Origin: Sphingobacteriia bacterium
Lineage (GTDB): Bacteria; Bacteroidota; Bacteroidia; Chitinophagales; Chitinophagaceae
Direction of reading: 5' to 3'
DNA: 7,029 nucleotides
Assembly (NCBI GenBank): GCA_004293505.1
Contig: RDYY01000070.1
Coordinates: 1-7,029 of the forward strand
Shown: piece by piece, positions 1 to 6,995 of the stretch
How positions within the stretch are numbered: the stretch's first letter is position 1
Layout: each line of letters begins with the position of its first letter
Position numbers and translations under genes: made by a program
Notes under the pieces: generated by a model
Databases searched by the model: none
Told to the model about the DNA's origin: nothing
The model's input: only the letters and a program-made list of their open reading frames with translations

Positions 1-2497
1 GGTTTTCGTTGGCAATCACGGTTTGGGGCAGCTGCGGGTTGACCCGGTTAACCCCTTCTTGGAGCAAGCCAATGATTTCTTCGGCAGTCCGTCCCCGCAA
101 GTTTTTGTCGCAACGAATGATGATTTCGTCAAAATATTCGGCCGAAATAGCCCCCAGTTCCCGGATGTCATCGTCCCGGCGGTCGCCGGTTCCACTGATG
201 ACCCCAATTTTTTTGGGGTAGTCCAATTGTTTCACAAATTCTCCCAATAGTTTCAAGCCATGGGGATTGTGGGCAAAATCGGCCAAAAAGGTAAACTGTT
301 TAAAAGGGAAAAAATTCAACCGACCGGGTGTGGTGTGGCTACCGGCAACAAAGGTTTGCAGCCCGCTGCGAATGTCTTCGATGGTAATGCTCTTGAACAA
401 ATACGTAGCCATTACACTGGGTAAACAATTGGCAATGTTGTGCAAGGCCTTGCCTTCAAAAGTCAAGGGGATGTCTTTTACATGACAGACCCTGATCTTC
501 CATGTGCCCTTTAAAATACTCACGAATCCATTTTCAAAAACCGTAGCCAAGCCACCATTTTCACAGTGTTCTTTGATCCGGGGATTGTGCTCGTCCATGC
601 TGAACAGGGCCAACTGACATTTCAAATCGTTGCGCATGGCATAGACCAAATCATCATCGGCATTCAAAACGGCAAACCCGGCCGGGAAGACTGTTTCAGG
701 TACCACGGCTTTCACACGGGCCATTTGCTCGACGGAGTTGATGCCGCCCAAGCCAATGTGGTCACTGGCCACATTGGTCACAATGGCCACATCGCAGTTT
801 TGAAAAGCCAATCCATTTTTTAATATCCCTCCCCGGGCGCATTCCAATACGGCAAAATCGACAGTGGGGTCTTTTAGCACAAACTGCGCCGAAACAGGAC
901 CTGTGCAATCACCACGCATCAAAAGTTGGTTTTGGATATAGACCCCGTCGCTGGTGGTATAGCCCACTTTTTTTCCAGCCGATTTAGAAATATGGGCTGT
1001 CAAACGCGTGGTGGTGGTTTTACCATTGGTACCCGTGATGGCAATAATGGGAATGCGGCCATTGCCCCTGTCGGGGAAGAGCATGTCAATCACGGGCTCG
1101 GCCACATTGCGGCCCAAGCCTTCGGCGGGATCGATGTGCATCCGGAATCCGGGTGCAGCATTCACTTCTAAAATGGCGCCACCATTTTCACTCACCGGTG
1201 TGCGCAAATCCCTGGCCATGATGTCAATGCCGCAGATGTCTAATCCAATGATTTTGGCAATGCGTTCGCACATGACCACATTGGCAGGGTGAACCTCATC
1301 GGTTACATCAGTGGAAGTCCCGCCAGTAGACAGGTTGGCCGTGGTTTTCAACAAAACCAGTTCTCCCTTGGCTGGAACGGTTTCCAAGGTATAGCCCTTG
1401 TCTTCCAGCATTTTCAAAGTGCTGTGGTCAACCGTTATTTGGGTCAAAACTTTTTCATGTCCATAACCTCGGCGGGGATCTAAATTGGTTTCGTCGATGA
1501 GGGCCTGGATGTTTTTTTGGCCATCGCCCGTTACGGCAGCAGGCGTGCGCAAAGCAGCGCAAATGAACTTATAGTTGATGACCAAAATGCGGAAGTCAAA
1601 ACCCGTGATGAATTTTTCTACAATCACGGTACGACCATATTGTTTGGCATTTTCAAAAGCAGACAAAGCTTGTTCCCAAGTAGTGATATTGGTGGTATTG
1701 CCTTTTCCGTGGTTACCATCAATGGGCTTGATGACCAAGGGATATCCAAATTTGTCTACGGCATCTTTCAAGCCTGCTTCTGTCCTCACAGTGGTTCCTT
1801 TGGGAACAGGGATCTCGGCGGCTTCTAATAAATTTTTGGTTTCTTCTTTGTCACAGGCGATGTCCACTGCAATATTAGAAGTGGTAGAAGCAATGGTCGC
1901 ACGGATGCGCTTTTGGTGGACGCCATACCCCAATTGCACCAAGCTGTGCTTGTTCAACCGCAAATGGGGGATACCCCGCTTGGCTGCTTCTTCTACTATG
2001 CAACCCGTAGAGGGCCCCAAACGGGTATCTTCTCTGATCTCCCGCAATTCTTGGATATCGGCTTGTAGGTCGTAGGAGGAACCCTCTACCAAGGCTTCAG
2101 CAATGCGCACCGAGGCTTTGGCCGCAAAAATGCCCGCTGCTTCTTCTATGTAACTGAACACCACAAAATATTTTCCGTCTTCTCCCGTGCCCCTGGTGCG
2201 GCCAAAACCGGTATTCATGCCCGCAAGGGTTTGTAACTCCAAAGCAATGTGTTCAATCACGTGGCCCATCCATGTGCCTTCGTCTACGCGTTGGAAAAAG
2301 CCCCCTGGCGTACCCACGCTGCAACGGTGGGCATACATGCTGGGAAACAAAGCTTCTAGTCTTTCTCTGAAACCAGGTATGGTATTGGTGGGCTGTTGTT
2401 CCAACGCTTCCAGGTCCAATTTCATTTGGATCAATTGGTGGCGTCGAACGCTCCAATAATTGGGGCCTCTCAATACTTTGATCTCTTCTATTCTCAT
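1..2497 (-). CDS. cphA: Cyanophycin synthetase CphA (3' end cut by the window edge)
   Basis: ATP-dependent polymerisation of L-aspartate and L-arginine into cyanophycin (multi-L-arginyl-poly-L-aspartate), a cytoplasmic nitrogen and carbon store. My own translation of the minus strand from the ATG at 2497 is open for 832 codons to the edge; known CphA proteins have about 870-900 residues, so only a short C-terminal piece is missing. Three parts are visible. The N domain (about 1-160) carries HVIEHIALELQ from H79. The ATP-grasp domain (about 210-480) has KPIDGNHGKG at 257-266, STGGTSTDVTDEVHP further on, and metal-site residues E444 and N446 in LEVNAAPGFRMH. The Mur-ligase-like domain has the P-loop GTNGKTTTT at 489-497, then ECARGGI, VTNVASDHIGLGGI, and a C-terminal DFAHNPHGL and GTGDRRDDDI. 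All key motifs are intact. There is no Shine-Dalgarno sequence before the start. The gene is divergent from cphB. Dipeptide-using CphA2 is unlikely because both ATP-binding sites look complete. Confidence 0.96.
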   Translation of the reverse strand, partial: MRIEEIKVLRGPNYWSVRRHQLIQMKLDLEALEQQPTNTIPGFRERLEALFPSMYAHRCSVGTPGGFFQRVDEGTWMGHVIEHIALELQTLAGMNTGFGRTRGTGEDGKYFVVFSYIEEAAGIFAAKASVRIAEALVEGSSYDLQADIQELREIREDTRLGPSTGCIVEEAAKRGIPHLRLNKHSLVQLGYGVHQKRIRATIASTTSNIAVDIACDKEETKNLLEAAEIPVPKGTTVRTEAGLKDAVDKFGYPLVIKPIDGNHGKGNTTNITTWEQALSAFENAKQYGRTVIVEKFITGFDFRILVINYKFICAALRTPAAVTGDGQKNIQALIDETNLDPRRGYGHEKVLTQITVDHSTLKMLEDKGYTLETVPAKGELVLLKTTANLSTGGTSTDVTDEVHPANVVMCERIAKIIGLDICGIDIMARDLRTPVSENGGAILEVNAAPGFRMHIDPAEGLGRNVAEPVIDMLFPDRGNGRIPIIAITGTNGKTTTTRLTAHISKSAGKKVGYTTSDGVYIQNQLLMRGDCTGPVSAQFVLKDPTVDFAVLECARGGILKNGLAFQNCDVAIVTNVASDHIGLGGINSVEQMARVKAVVPETVFPAGFAVLNADDDLVYAMRNDLKCQLALFSMDEHNPRIKEHCENGGLATVFENGFVSILKGTWKIRVCHVKDIPLTFEGKALHNIANCLPSVMATYLFKSITIEDIRSGLQTFVAGSHTTPGRLNFFPFKQFTFLADFAHNPHGLKLLGEFVKQLDYPKKIGVISGTGDRRDDDIRELGAISAEYFDEIIIRCDKNLRGRTAEEIIGLLQEGVNRVNPQLPQTVIANEN

Positions 2498-2521
2498 GTC
2501 TTGGCTAAGTTTGGGGTCAAG

Positions 2522-2538
2522 TTCCGTTCGAGACGGAA
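2522..2538. repeat. Inverted repeat TTCCGT-N5-ACGGAA, possible operator
   Basis: Two perfect 6-bp arms, TTCCGT (2522-2527) and ACGGAA (2533-2538), surround the 5-nt centre TCGAG. The site is 24 bp upstream of the cphA start codon and just downstream of the TAAGTTTG box on the plus strand. Its size and symmetry suit a dimeric repressor, or a small hairpin in the cphA leader. No regulator gene is visible nearby, and a 6-bp palindrome can occur by chance. Confidence 0.3.
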
Positions 2539-2607
2539 TCCACAATTTATTGTTTTTTCACCGCCTTTTCGGGGATTTTTTGCTGCCAAAACTGAAGGGG
2601 AATCACT

Positions 2608-2615
2608 TATTTTTG
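2608..2615 (+). promoter_or_regulatory. Putative -7 box of the cphB promoter (TATTTTTG)
   Basis: Perfect match to the TAnnTTTG element read by the Bacteroidota primary sigma factor. It would place the transcript start near 2621 and leave a short leader to the ATG at 2638. The upstream TTTG is 25 bp away, so the -33 part is weak. This is sequence matching only. Confidence 0.35.
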
Positions 2616-2637
2616 GCGATATCCATTGTAATTGCTC

Positions 2638-3528
2638 ATGACTGTTCTACCCAAGGGAAAACTCATTGCCATTGGCGGTGCCGAAGACAAAGGAACCGAT
2701 CTGGAAAAAGGAGAAGTGTTTCGCAACAACCTGAATTTTTTTGAACTCGGCATTTTGCGCCGAATCGTAGAGGAGTCTGGTGGACCCGATGCTCACATTG
2801 AAGTGGTAACCACAGCTTCTACCATTCCTTATGAAGTAGGTGAAAATTACTTGGATGCGTTTGGCAAAATTGGTTGTACCAATATTGGCCTCATGCACAT
2901 CCGCAACCGAGAAGACGCGCAACGCCCCGAATACCTTGAAAGGCTAAAAGCTTGTCAGGGCTTGTTGTTCAGCGGTGGCAACCAGTTGCGCCTGACCACT
3001 ATTTTTGGTGGGACTCTTTTTTTGAAAACCTTGCACCAACGCTACCAAGCAGAAGATTTTACCATTGCGGGTACTTCTGCTGGTGCCATGGCCATGAGCC
3101 AGACCATGGTCTATGAAGGCAATGCCACCCGTGCCCACTTGAAAGGGGAAGTTAAGATTACGACAGGGCTGGGTTTCATGGACAATGTCATTTTTGACTC
3201 TCATTTTGAAAAGCGGGGCCGCTTTGCCCGTTTGGCACAGGCCGTTGTGGCCAATCCTTCTTGCATTGGCATAGGGCTGGGAGAAGATACGGGCATGCTC
3301 ATCACTGATGGCAACCGCATGGAAGCCATTGGCAGTGGACCTGTCATCATTGTAGACGGACACGATATTTTGCACAGTAACATGGCCGATATCCCAGAAG
3401 GCAACCCCATTTCTATAGAAGGCCTTAAAGTGCATTTTTGTGCCAAAGGGAATGGCTTCCTGGTGCAAGAAAGAAAATTTGTAGAAGCCATGGCCGCCAC
3501 TACTCCCTTGATGACGGATATTGAGTAA
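2638..3528 (+). CDS. cphB: Cyanophycinase CphB (peptidase family S51)
   Basis: Serine exopeptidase that cuts cyanophycin into beta-Asp-Arg dipeptides; 296 residues from the ATG at 2638. A TTG two codons earlier (2632) is in frame, but the ATG is preferred because it gives MTVLPKGKLIAIGGAEDKG, the usual family beginning. The nucleophile is S147 in GTSAGA. H189 in DSHFEKRGRFARL and E216 in GIGLGEDTG fit the other catalytic positions. Their spacing (42 and 27 residues) equals that of Ser132, His174 and Glu201 of the Synechocystis enzyme, as I recall those numbers. SGGNQLRL at 112-119 is the substrate-pocket signature. There is no signal peptide, so the enzyme should be cytoplasmic and act on internal granules, unlike the secreted CphE type. 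It is divergent from cphA and followed 19 bp later by an SGNH hydrolase gene. Other S51 members (Asp dipeptidase PepE) are shorter and lack this set of motifs. Confidence 0.95.
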   Translation: MTVLPKGKLIAIGGAEDKGTDLEKGEVFRNNLNFFELGILRRIVEESGGPDAHIEVVTTASTIPYEVGENYLDAFGKIGCTNIGLMHIRNREDAQRPEYLERLKACQGLLFSGGNQLRLTTIFGGTLFLKTLHQRYQAEDFTIAGTSAGAMAMSQTMVYEGNATRAHLKGEVKITTGLGFMDNVIFDSHFEKRGRFARLAQAVVANPSCIGIGLGEDTGMLITDGNRMEAIGSGPVIIVDGHDILHSNMADIPEGNPISIEGLKVHFCAKGNGFLVQERKFVEAMAATTPLMTDIE

Positions 3529-3547
3529 ATTACAGCAAACCCTTCCT

Positions 3548-4225
3548 ATGTCTAAGTTGCTCTTGTTTGCCATTTTCATTGGGGCACTTTTTTTGATGTC
3601 TTTTCGGCAGCACCAAAAAAAGAAGAAAGTTATTTTCTTTGGAGACTCCATTACCCAAATAGGAGCAGGCCCTGGTGGCTATATCCGTTTGATGGAAGGA
3701 TTGGCCGAACAAGCAGGCAAGGGCCAAGCATTTGATTTGGTAGGGGCGGGGATCAGTGGCAACAACGTTACCGATCTCTACTTGCGGGTAGAAAAAGATG
3801 TCCTGTCCCAAAAGCCTGATATCGTGGTTATTTTTGTGGGCATCAACGACATCTGGCACAAAAGACTCAACCAGTCGGGGGTAGATTTTGTGAAGTACAC
3901 CCAATTTTACCAAGCCCTCATCAAACGCTTACAAGAAGCCCAAATAAAAGTGGTGATGTGTACGCCTACGGTTATTGGCGAACGCAAAGACCAATCCAAT
4001 GACCAGGACGGAGAACTCAACAATTACAGCAATTGGATCCGTTACCATGCCAAAATCAACAACATTCCTTGTGTGGACCTGCGCATAGATTTTCTCAACT
4101 ATTTGCTCGAGAACAATCCCCAAAACGCAGAAAAAGACATCTTGACCAATGACCGTGTCCACTTAAATGCAAAAGGCAACCAATTGGTGGCCCAGCGCAT
4201 GTGGAATGTGATCAGCGTATTGTGA
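3548..4225 (+). CDS. SGNH/GDSL-family hydrolase with N-terminal membrane anchor or signal
   Basis: Probable esterase, acylhydrolase or lipase-like enzyme of the SGNH fold (GDSL_2 type), 225 residues from the ATG at 3548; the substrate cannot be read from the sequence. All four blocks are present: nucleophile S34 in FFGDSIT, G71 in GAGISGNNV, G98 and N100 in VGINDIW, and D202 and H205 in NDRVHLNAKG. Residues 1-17 are hydrophobic (MSKLLLFAIFIGALFLM) and are followed by a lysine-rich stretch (QHQKKKK), so the protein is either anchored in the inner membrane or exported. The frame is open further upstream, and a TTG at 3521 would overlap the cphB end by 8 bp. The ATG is preferred because it puts the hydrophobic segment at the N-terminus. 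The gap after cphB is 19 bp on the same strand, so cotranscription is likely. A role in cyanophycin use is not implied by the family. Confidence 0.85.
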   Translation: MSKLLLFAIFIGALFLMSFRQHQKKKKVIFFGDSITQIGAGPGGYIRLMEGLAEQAGKGQAFDLVGAGISGNNVTDLYLRVEKDVLSQKPDIVVIFVGINDIWHKRLNQSGVDFVKYTQFYQALIKRLQEAQIKVVMCTPTVIGERKDQSNDQDGELNNYSNWIRYHAKINNIPCVDLRIDFLNYLLENNPQNAEKDILTNDRVHLNAKGNQLVAQRMWNVISVL

Positions 4226-4237
4226 AAATGATTTTTC

Positions 4238-4261
4238 TTCTTATAACAAGTATTATAAGGA
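4238..4261. terminator. AT-rich hairpin between convergent genes, possible terminator
   Basis: CTTATAA (4240-4246) and TTATAAG (4253-4259) form a perfect 7-bp stem with a 6-nt loop, extendable by one T-G and one T-A pair to 4238-4261. It lies 12 bp after the hydrolase stop and 4 bp beyond the stop of the convergent gene, where a shared terminator is expected. The stem has almost no GC and no clean T-run follows on either strand, so it would be a weak terminator. Confidence 0.35.
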
Positions 4262-4265
4262 TTAC

Positions 4266-5102
4266 TTATTTAGAATAAACCGGCGTCCGCTTCAACAAAT
4301 AATGTAAGGTAGTAATGTAGGCATCTTGCGTGTTCAAGAAAGCTTTGCGCTCTTGGTTGTATACATTTTCACCCTTTTCGTTGTAAATCCTCAAGTTCAA
4401 GCTGGTTTGGTAGGTTTGCTGGCTGGTGGTATAGCTACTGCCATTTATTTTGGCTGAGTTGTTGTTGGTGGTGGATACTTTGCCATAATTGGACTGAATG
4501 CTGGTGGCCATTCCCTGGTTGATGGTCACTATGCCATCAACAATGTATTCAACACCTAAAATATTGCACAAATCATCCATGCCATAAGTAGAAAGGTTTT
4601 GCTTATTTACACCAGCTTTCGCCAACAGGGTATTGGTGGTTCTGGGATCCATGATGGTGTGCACCCCAGCGTGTTTGCTCATGAAATCATAGCACTCATT
4701 TTGAGCCTTTTCACCCATGACATCAGCTGTAGGTTGCCCATCTTTTACCAAAACAAAAGGCAAAATGGCAATTTTGTTGTGGTGGCTTTCAGCACTGGCC
4801 ACTGGTGCAGGAATTCTCGCTTCCTTGCCGGCTTCATTGGGCAAGGCAACTTTCGTGAATACCTCAATCCTGCCACTGGCATAGGTGACTTTTAAAATCT
4901 CCGTTTTTTTGATGTTGTACACCACGGTTTCATTGCTGTAAACAAACTTGATTTGGTCATCACTCACTTCGGTTACTTTTCCCCGGAGTTCATCGCCATT
5001 GGTTTTGATGATGACGTCTTCTTTGGGTTTGGAACCATTTTGAGAAAAGGCAGTGGTAAAAATGGTCGCAGAAGCCAGAAAGAATAAGATAAACTTTTTC
5101 AT
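4266..5102 (-). CDS. Secreted protein with Bacteroidota N-terminal domain and CsgG/TolB-N-like domain
   Basis: Exported protein of 278 residues, function unknown. The signal peptide is about 1-20 (MKKFILFFLASATIFTTAFS), with no lipobox cysteine, so it is probably periplasmic or outer-membrane associated. Residues 27-84 form a compact beta-rich domain (DVIIKTNGDELRGKVTEVSD, then KFVYSNETVVYNIKKTEILK and YASGRIEVF) of a type I recognise from many Bacteroidota secreted proteins. Residues 109-195 (KIAILPF, then MDPRTTNTLLAKAGV and CNILGVEYIVDGIVTI) resemble the CsgG / TolB N-terminal fold of outer-membrane assembly proteins. A Ser/Asn/Thr-rich stretch (200-232) leads to a final strand pair with LNLRIYNEKGENVYNQERK. 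The domain calls rest on pattern recognition, not a search. An A8 tract lies just before the ATG, fitting the A-rich translation starts of this phylum. The preceding gene ends 61 bp upstream; a near match to the -7 box, TAACTTTA at 5124-5131, could give it its own promoter. Confidence 0.8.
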   Translation of the reverse strand: MKKFILFFLASATIFTTAFSQNGSKPKEDVIIKTNGDELRGKVTEVSDDQIKFVYSNETVVYNIKKTEILKVTYASGRIEVFTKVALPNEAGKEARIPAPVASAESHHNKIAILPFVLVKDGQPTADVMGEKAQNECYDFMSKHAGVHTIMDPRTTNTLLAKAGVNKQNLSTYGMDDLCNILGVEYIVDGIVTINQGMATSIQSNYGKVSTTNNNSAKINGSSYTTSQQTYQTSLNLRIYNEKGENVYNQERKAFLNTQDAYITTLHYLLKRTPVYSK

Positions 5103-5123
5103 AGATTTTTTTTATCTACCCAT

Positions 5124-5131
5124 TAAAGTTA
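5124..5131 (-). promoter_or_regulatory. Weak candidate -7 box for the CsgG-like gene
   Basis: TAACTTTA on the minus strand matches TAnnTTTG at seven of eight positions and would leave a leader of about 15 nt. No TTG or TTTG is seen at the -33 distance. The gene may instead be read through from tyrS. Confidence 0.2.
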
Positions 5132-5163
5132 TTGAAAATGGCGTTTACTATTGTTCCATGGTT

Positions 5164-5679
5164 TTAAATTTCACTCAACACCACAGGGAAAACCTTGATG
5201 CTGGGTTTTTCTCCCTTGGGGGTCAACAAGATTTCAGACCCACTGATGGTTTGGTCTTTCCGGATGATGAATCCCAGCTGAATGGATTTCCCAGAAAGTT
5301 CCTTGCTGATGGCATCCGTTAAAGTATAATTCCATGAAGGCATGTTCAAGGTTTTGCCTTTGTTGGTGAACCTTTTACCAGTTGCATTGAGGCAGCGAAA
5401 TTCTGCCAAAATACTGGGGTCGCGGTCAAACATGCCTTGGGTGCGCAAGAGCATGAATTTTGTGCAGGCAAGGTTCCTGACAAAAAATTGAACTTCATAG
5501 CGCTCGTAATCTTCTTTTGTTTGCACATTCACAATGCTGTAACCAAAAGCCAATCCGTCTTTCACATACATGCTATCGGCTTCTAACTGAGTCTGTGCAT
5601 TTACAGTTGTCGTAAAAATAAAACTGGTGCCGAAAATGATGAGGAACATTTTCAATCCGTGTGTCAGGTAATGCTTCAT
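5164..5679 (-). CDS. Small secreted protein of unknown function
   Basis: I do not recognise this 171-residue protein. It has a clear signal peptide (hydrophobic about 11-25) with likely cleavage after VNA at residue 28, giving QTQLEADSMYVKDGLAFGY as mature start. The rest is soluble, with alternating strand-like segments (EVQFFVRNL, KFMLLRTQGMF, SIQLGFIIR, KVFPVVL), suggesting a small beta-sandwich. There are two cysteines (72 and 96), no lipobox and no visible catalytic motif. The ATG at 5679 lies 6 bp after the tyrS stop, which suggests cotranscription; an internal ATG at residue 11 (5649) would also give a good signal peptide. The link with tyrS may be only positional. It is a real gene by its signal peptide, tight packing and open frame. 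Confidence 0.75.
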   Translation of the reverse strand: MKHYLTHGLKMFLIIFGTSFIFTTTVNAQTQLEADSMYVKDGLAFGYSIVNVQTKEDYERYEVQFFVRNLACTKFMLLRTQGMFDRDPSILAEFRCLNATGKRFTNKGKTLNMPSWNYTLTDAISKELSGKSIQLGFIIRKDQTISGSEILLTPKGEKPSIKVFPVVLSEI

Positions 5680-5685
5680 TTTTGT

Positions 5686-6969
5686 TTAGGTGATTTGTAT
5701 GAAAAAATAGTTCTTCTTGCCTTTTTGGAAAAGCAGGTATTTGTGTTGTAATAAATCTGCGGGAGAAATGGTTGAATTTTCAGCGCTCAATTTGTTCTTG
5801 TTTAACGAAATGCCACCCGCTTGCAAAAGCTTTTTGGCTTCCCCCTTGCTGGGCAGGAATCCTGTTTCTACCATAAGACTGACCAAGTCAGCTCCTTGTT
5901 CAATGACAGATCTAGGGATAACCGCATTTGGGACACCTTCCATTATTTCCAAAAATTGTTGCTCACTCAATGAAGCCAAAGCAGATCCTGTGGCGTTTCC
6001 AAATAAGATTTCTGAAGCCAATAATGAAGCCTCAAAATCAGCTTTGCTGTGCACAAAACAAGTGATTTCTTCGGCCAATTTTTTCTGCAAGGCCCTGGCA
6101 TGGGGCGCTGCTGCGTGTTCGGTTAAAAGCGCTTCAATCTCTGCTGGGGGCAAGAGGGTGAAGATCTTGATCCATTTGGCTGCGTCTTCATCAGAAGCGT
6201 TCAACCAAAATTGGTAGAACTGGTAGGGAGAGGTTTTGCTGGCATCCAACCAAACATTTCCTTTTTCGGTCTTCCCAAATTTACCCCCATCGGCCTTGGT
6301 GATCAAAGGACAAGTAAAGGCAAATGCTTCTCCACCCGATTTGCGGCGAATCAATTCGGTACCCGTAACAATATTGCCCCATTGGTCGCTGCCCCCCATT
6401 TGCAATTTGCAACCCTTGTTTTCGTACAACCAGTAAAAATCATAACCCTGGACCAATTGGTAAGTGAACTCTGTAAAGCTCATGCCCGTGTCACCTGCAA
6501 TCCGTTTTTTGACGCTGTCCTTGGCCATCATGTAGTTCACCGTAATGTGTTTGCCCACATCGCGGATAAAATGCAAAAAGGAAAAATCTTTGAACCAATC
6601 GTAATTGTTCACCATCTCGGCCTTGTTGGGGGCTGGGCTGTTGAAGTCCAAAAAACGGCTCAGCTGGGCTTTGATGCCAGCTAGGTTGGCTTGCAATACT
6701 TCTTCGCTCAAGAGTTTTCTTTCTTCGGCCTTGTGGCTGGGATCGCCCACCATGCCCGTGGCGCCGCCCACCAAGGCAAAGGGTTTGTGGCCTGCGCGTT
6801 GCAGGTGCACCAAGAGCAAAATGGGCACCAGACTGCCAATGTGGAGGCTGTCGCTGGTGGGGTCAAACCCAATGTAGCCACTCACCATTTCCTTGGCCAA
6901 TAAATCTTCGGTTCCGGGCATGCAGTCCTGTACCATGCCCCGCCAACGCAATTCTTCCATCAAAGTCAT
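5686..6969 (-). CDS. tyrS: Tyrosyl-tRNA synthetase
   Basis: Class I aminoacyl-tRNA synthetase that charges tRNA-Tyr with tyrosine in the cytoplasm; 427 residues, normal for the bacterial family. The HIGH motif appears as HIGSL at 43-47, after [11 protein letters not shown]. The tyrosine/tRNA core follows with [32 protein letters not shown] and [14 protein letters not shown]. The KMSKS loop is the TyrRS form KFGKT at 230-234. The C-terminal S4 RNA-binding domain spans about 360-420 ([18 protein letters not shown] from 370). The ATG at 6969 is chosen because it gives [15 protein letters not shown], the usual start in Bacteroidota. The frame is open upstream to a TTG at 7002, but that start would include the putative promoter box and adds residues without family support. 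It appears to head the unit that includes the small secreted protein. Confidence 0.97.
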   Translation of the reverse strand: MTLMEELRWRGMVQDCMPGTEDLLAKEMVSGYIGFDPTSDSLHIGSLVPILLLVHLQRAGHKPFALVGGATGMVGDPSHKAEERKLLSEEVLQANLAGIKAQLSRFLDFNSPAPNKAEMVNNYDWFKDFSFLHFIRDVGKHITVNYMMAKDSVKKRIAGDTGMSFTEFTYQLVQGYDFYWLYENKGCKLQMGGSDQWGNIVTGTELIRRKSGGEAFAFTCPLITKADGGKFGKTEKGNVWLDASKTSPYQFYQFWLNASDEDAAKWIKIFTLLPPAEIEALLTEHAAAPHARALQKKLAEEITCFVHSKADFEASLLASEILFGNATGSALASLSEQQFLEIMEGVPNAVIPRSVIEQGADLVSLMVETGFLPSKGEAKKLLQAGGISLNKNKLSAENSTISPADLLQHKYLLFQKGKKNYFFIQIT

Positions 6970-6987
6970 ACCAACTGGGTTTGGGCG

Positions 6988-6995
6988 CAAAACTA
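6988..6995 (-). promoter_or_regulatory. Putative -7 box of the tyrS promoter (TAGTTTTG)
   Basis: Perfect TAnnTTTG match on the minus strand, 18 bp before the tyrS ATG, giving a very short leader of about 13 nt. A TTG (in ATTGTCC) is present but only a few bp upstream, so no proper -33 element is seen before the window edge. No T-box-like leader fits in this space. Confidence 0.4.

Larger units (their letters stand above)
2498..2637. promoter_or_regulatory. Divergent control region between cphA and cphB
   Basis: This 140-bp gap separates the two divergent cyanophycin genes and must hold the promoter for at least one of them. On the plus strand two matches to the Bacteroidota -7 consensus TAnnTTTG are visible: TAAGTTTG at 2506-2513 and TATTTTTG at 2608-2615. 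The second would give a leader of about 16 nt before the cphB ATG. A TTTG lies at 2579-2582, but 25 bp before that box, rather longer than the usual -33/-7 spacing. On the minus strand I find no perfect -7 box for cphA, only approximate ones. An inverted repeat at 2522-2538 is listed separately. Confidence 0.5.

Noticed and set aside
1575..2075. 166-residue open frame on the plus strand
   Set aside because: It is antisense to the ATP-grasp part of cphA, whose motifs are intact; it shows no signal peptide or family motif.
2561..2581. Possible terminator hairpin (CCG, CGG and a T-run) between cphA and cphB
   Set aside because: The stem is only 3 bp and no gene ends there; both neighbours start from this region.
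2944..3651. 235-residue open frame on the minus strand opposite cphB and the start of the SGNH hydrolase
   Set aside because: It lies antisense to the complete cyanophycinase frame and the start of the hydrolase, and its product resembles no protein family.
5102..5118. Inverted repeat TAGAT-T7-ATCTA before the CsgG-like gene
   Set aside because: The arms are only 5 bp around a homopolymer; the A-rich leader on the minus strand is better explained as a typical translation start in this phylum.
6211..6684. 157-residue open frame on the plus strand
   Set aside because: It is the complement of the tyrS catalytic core, including the KFGKT loop and GGSDQWGN motif, so it is a shadow frame.
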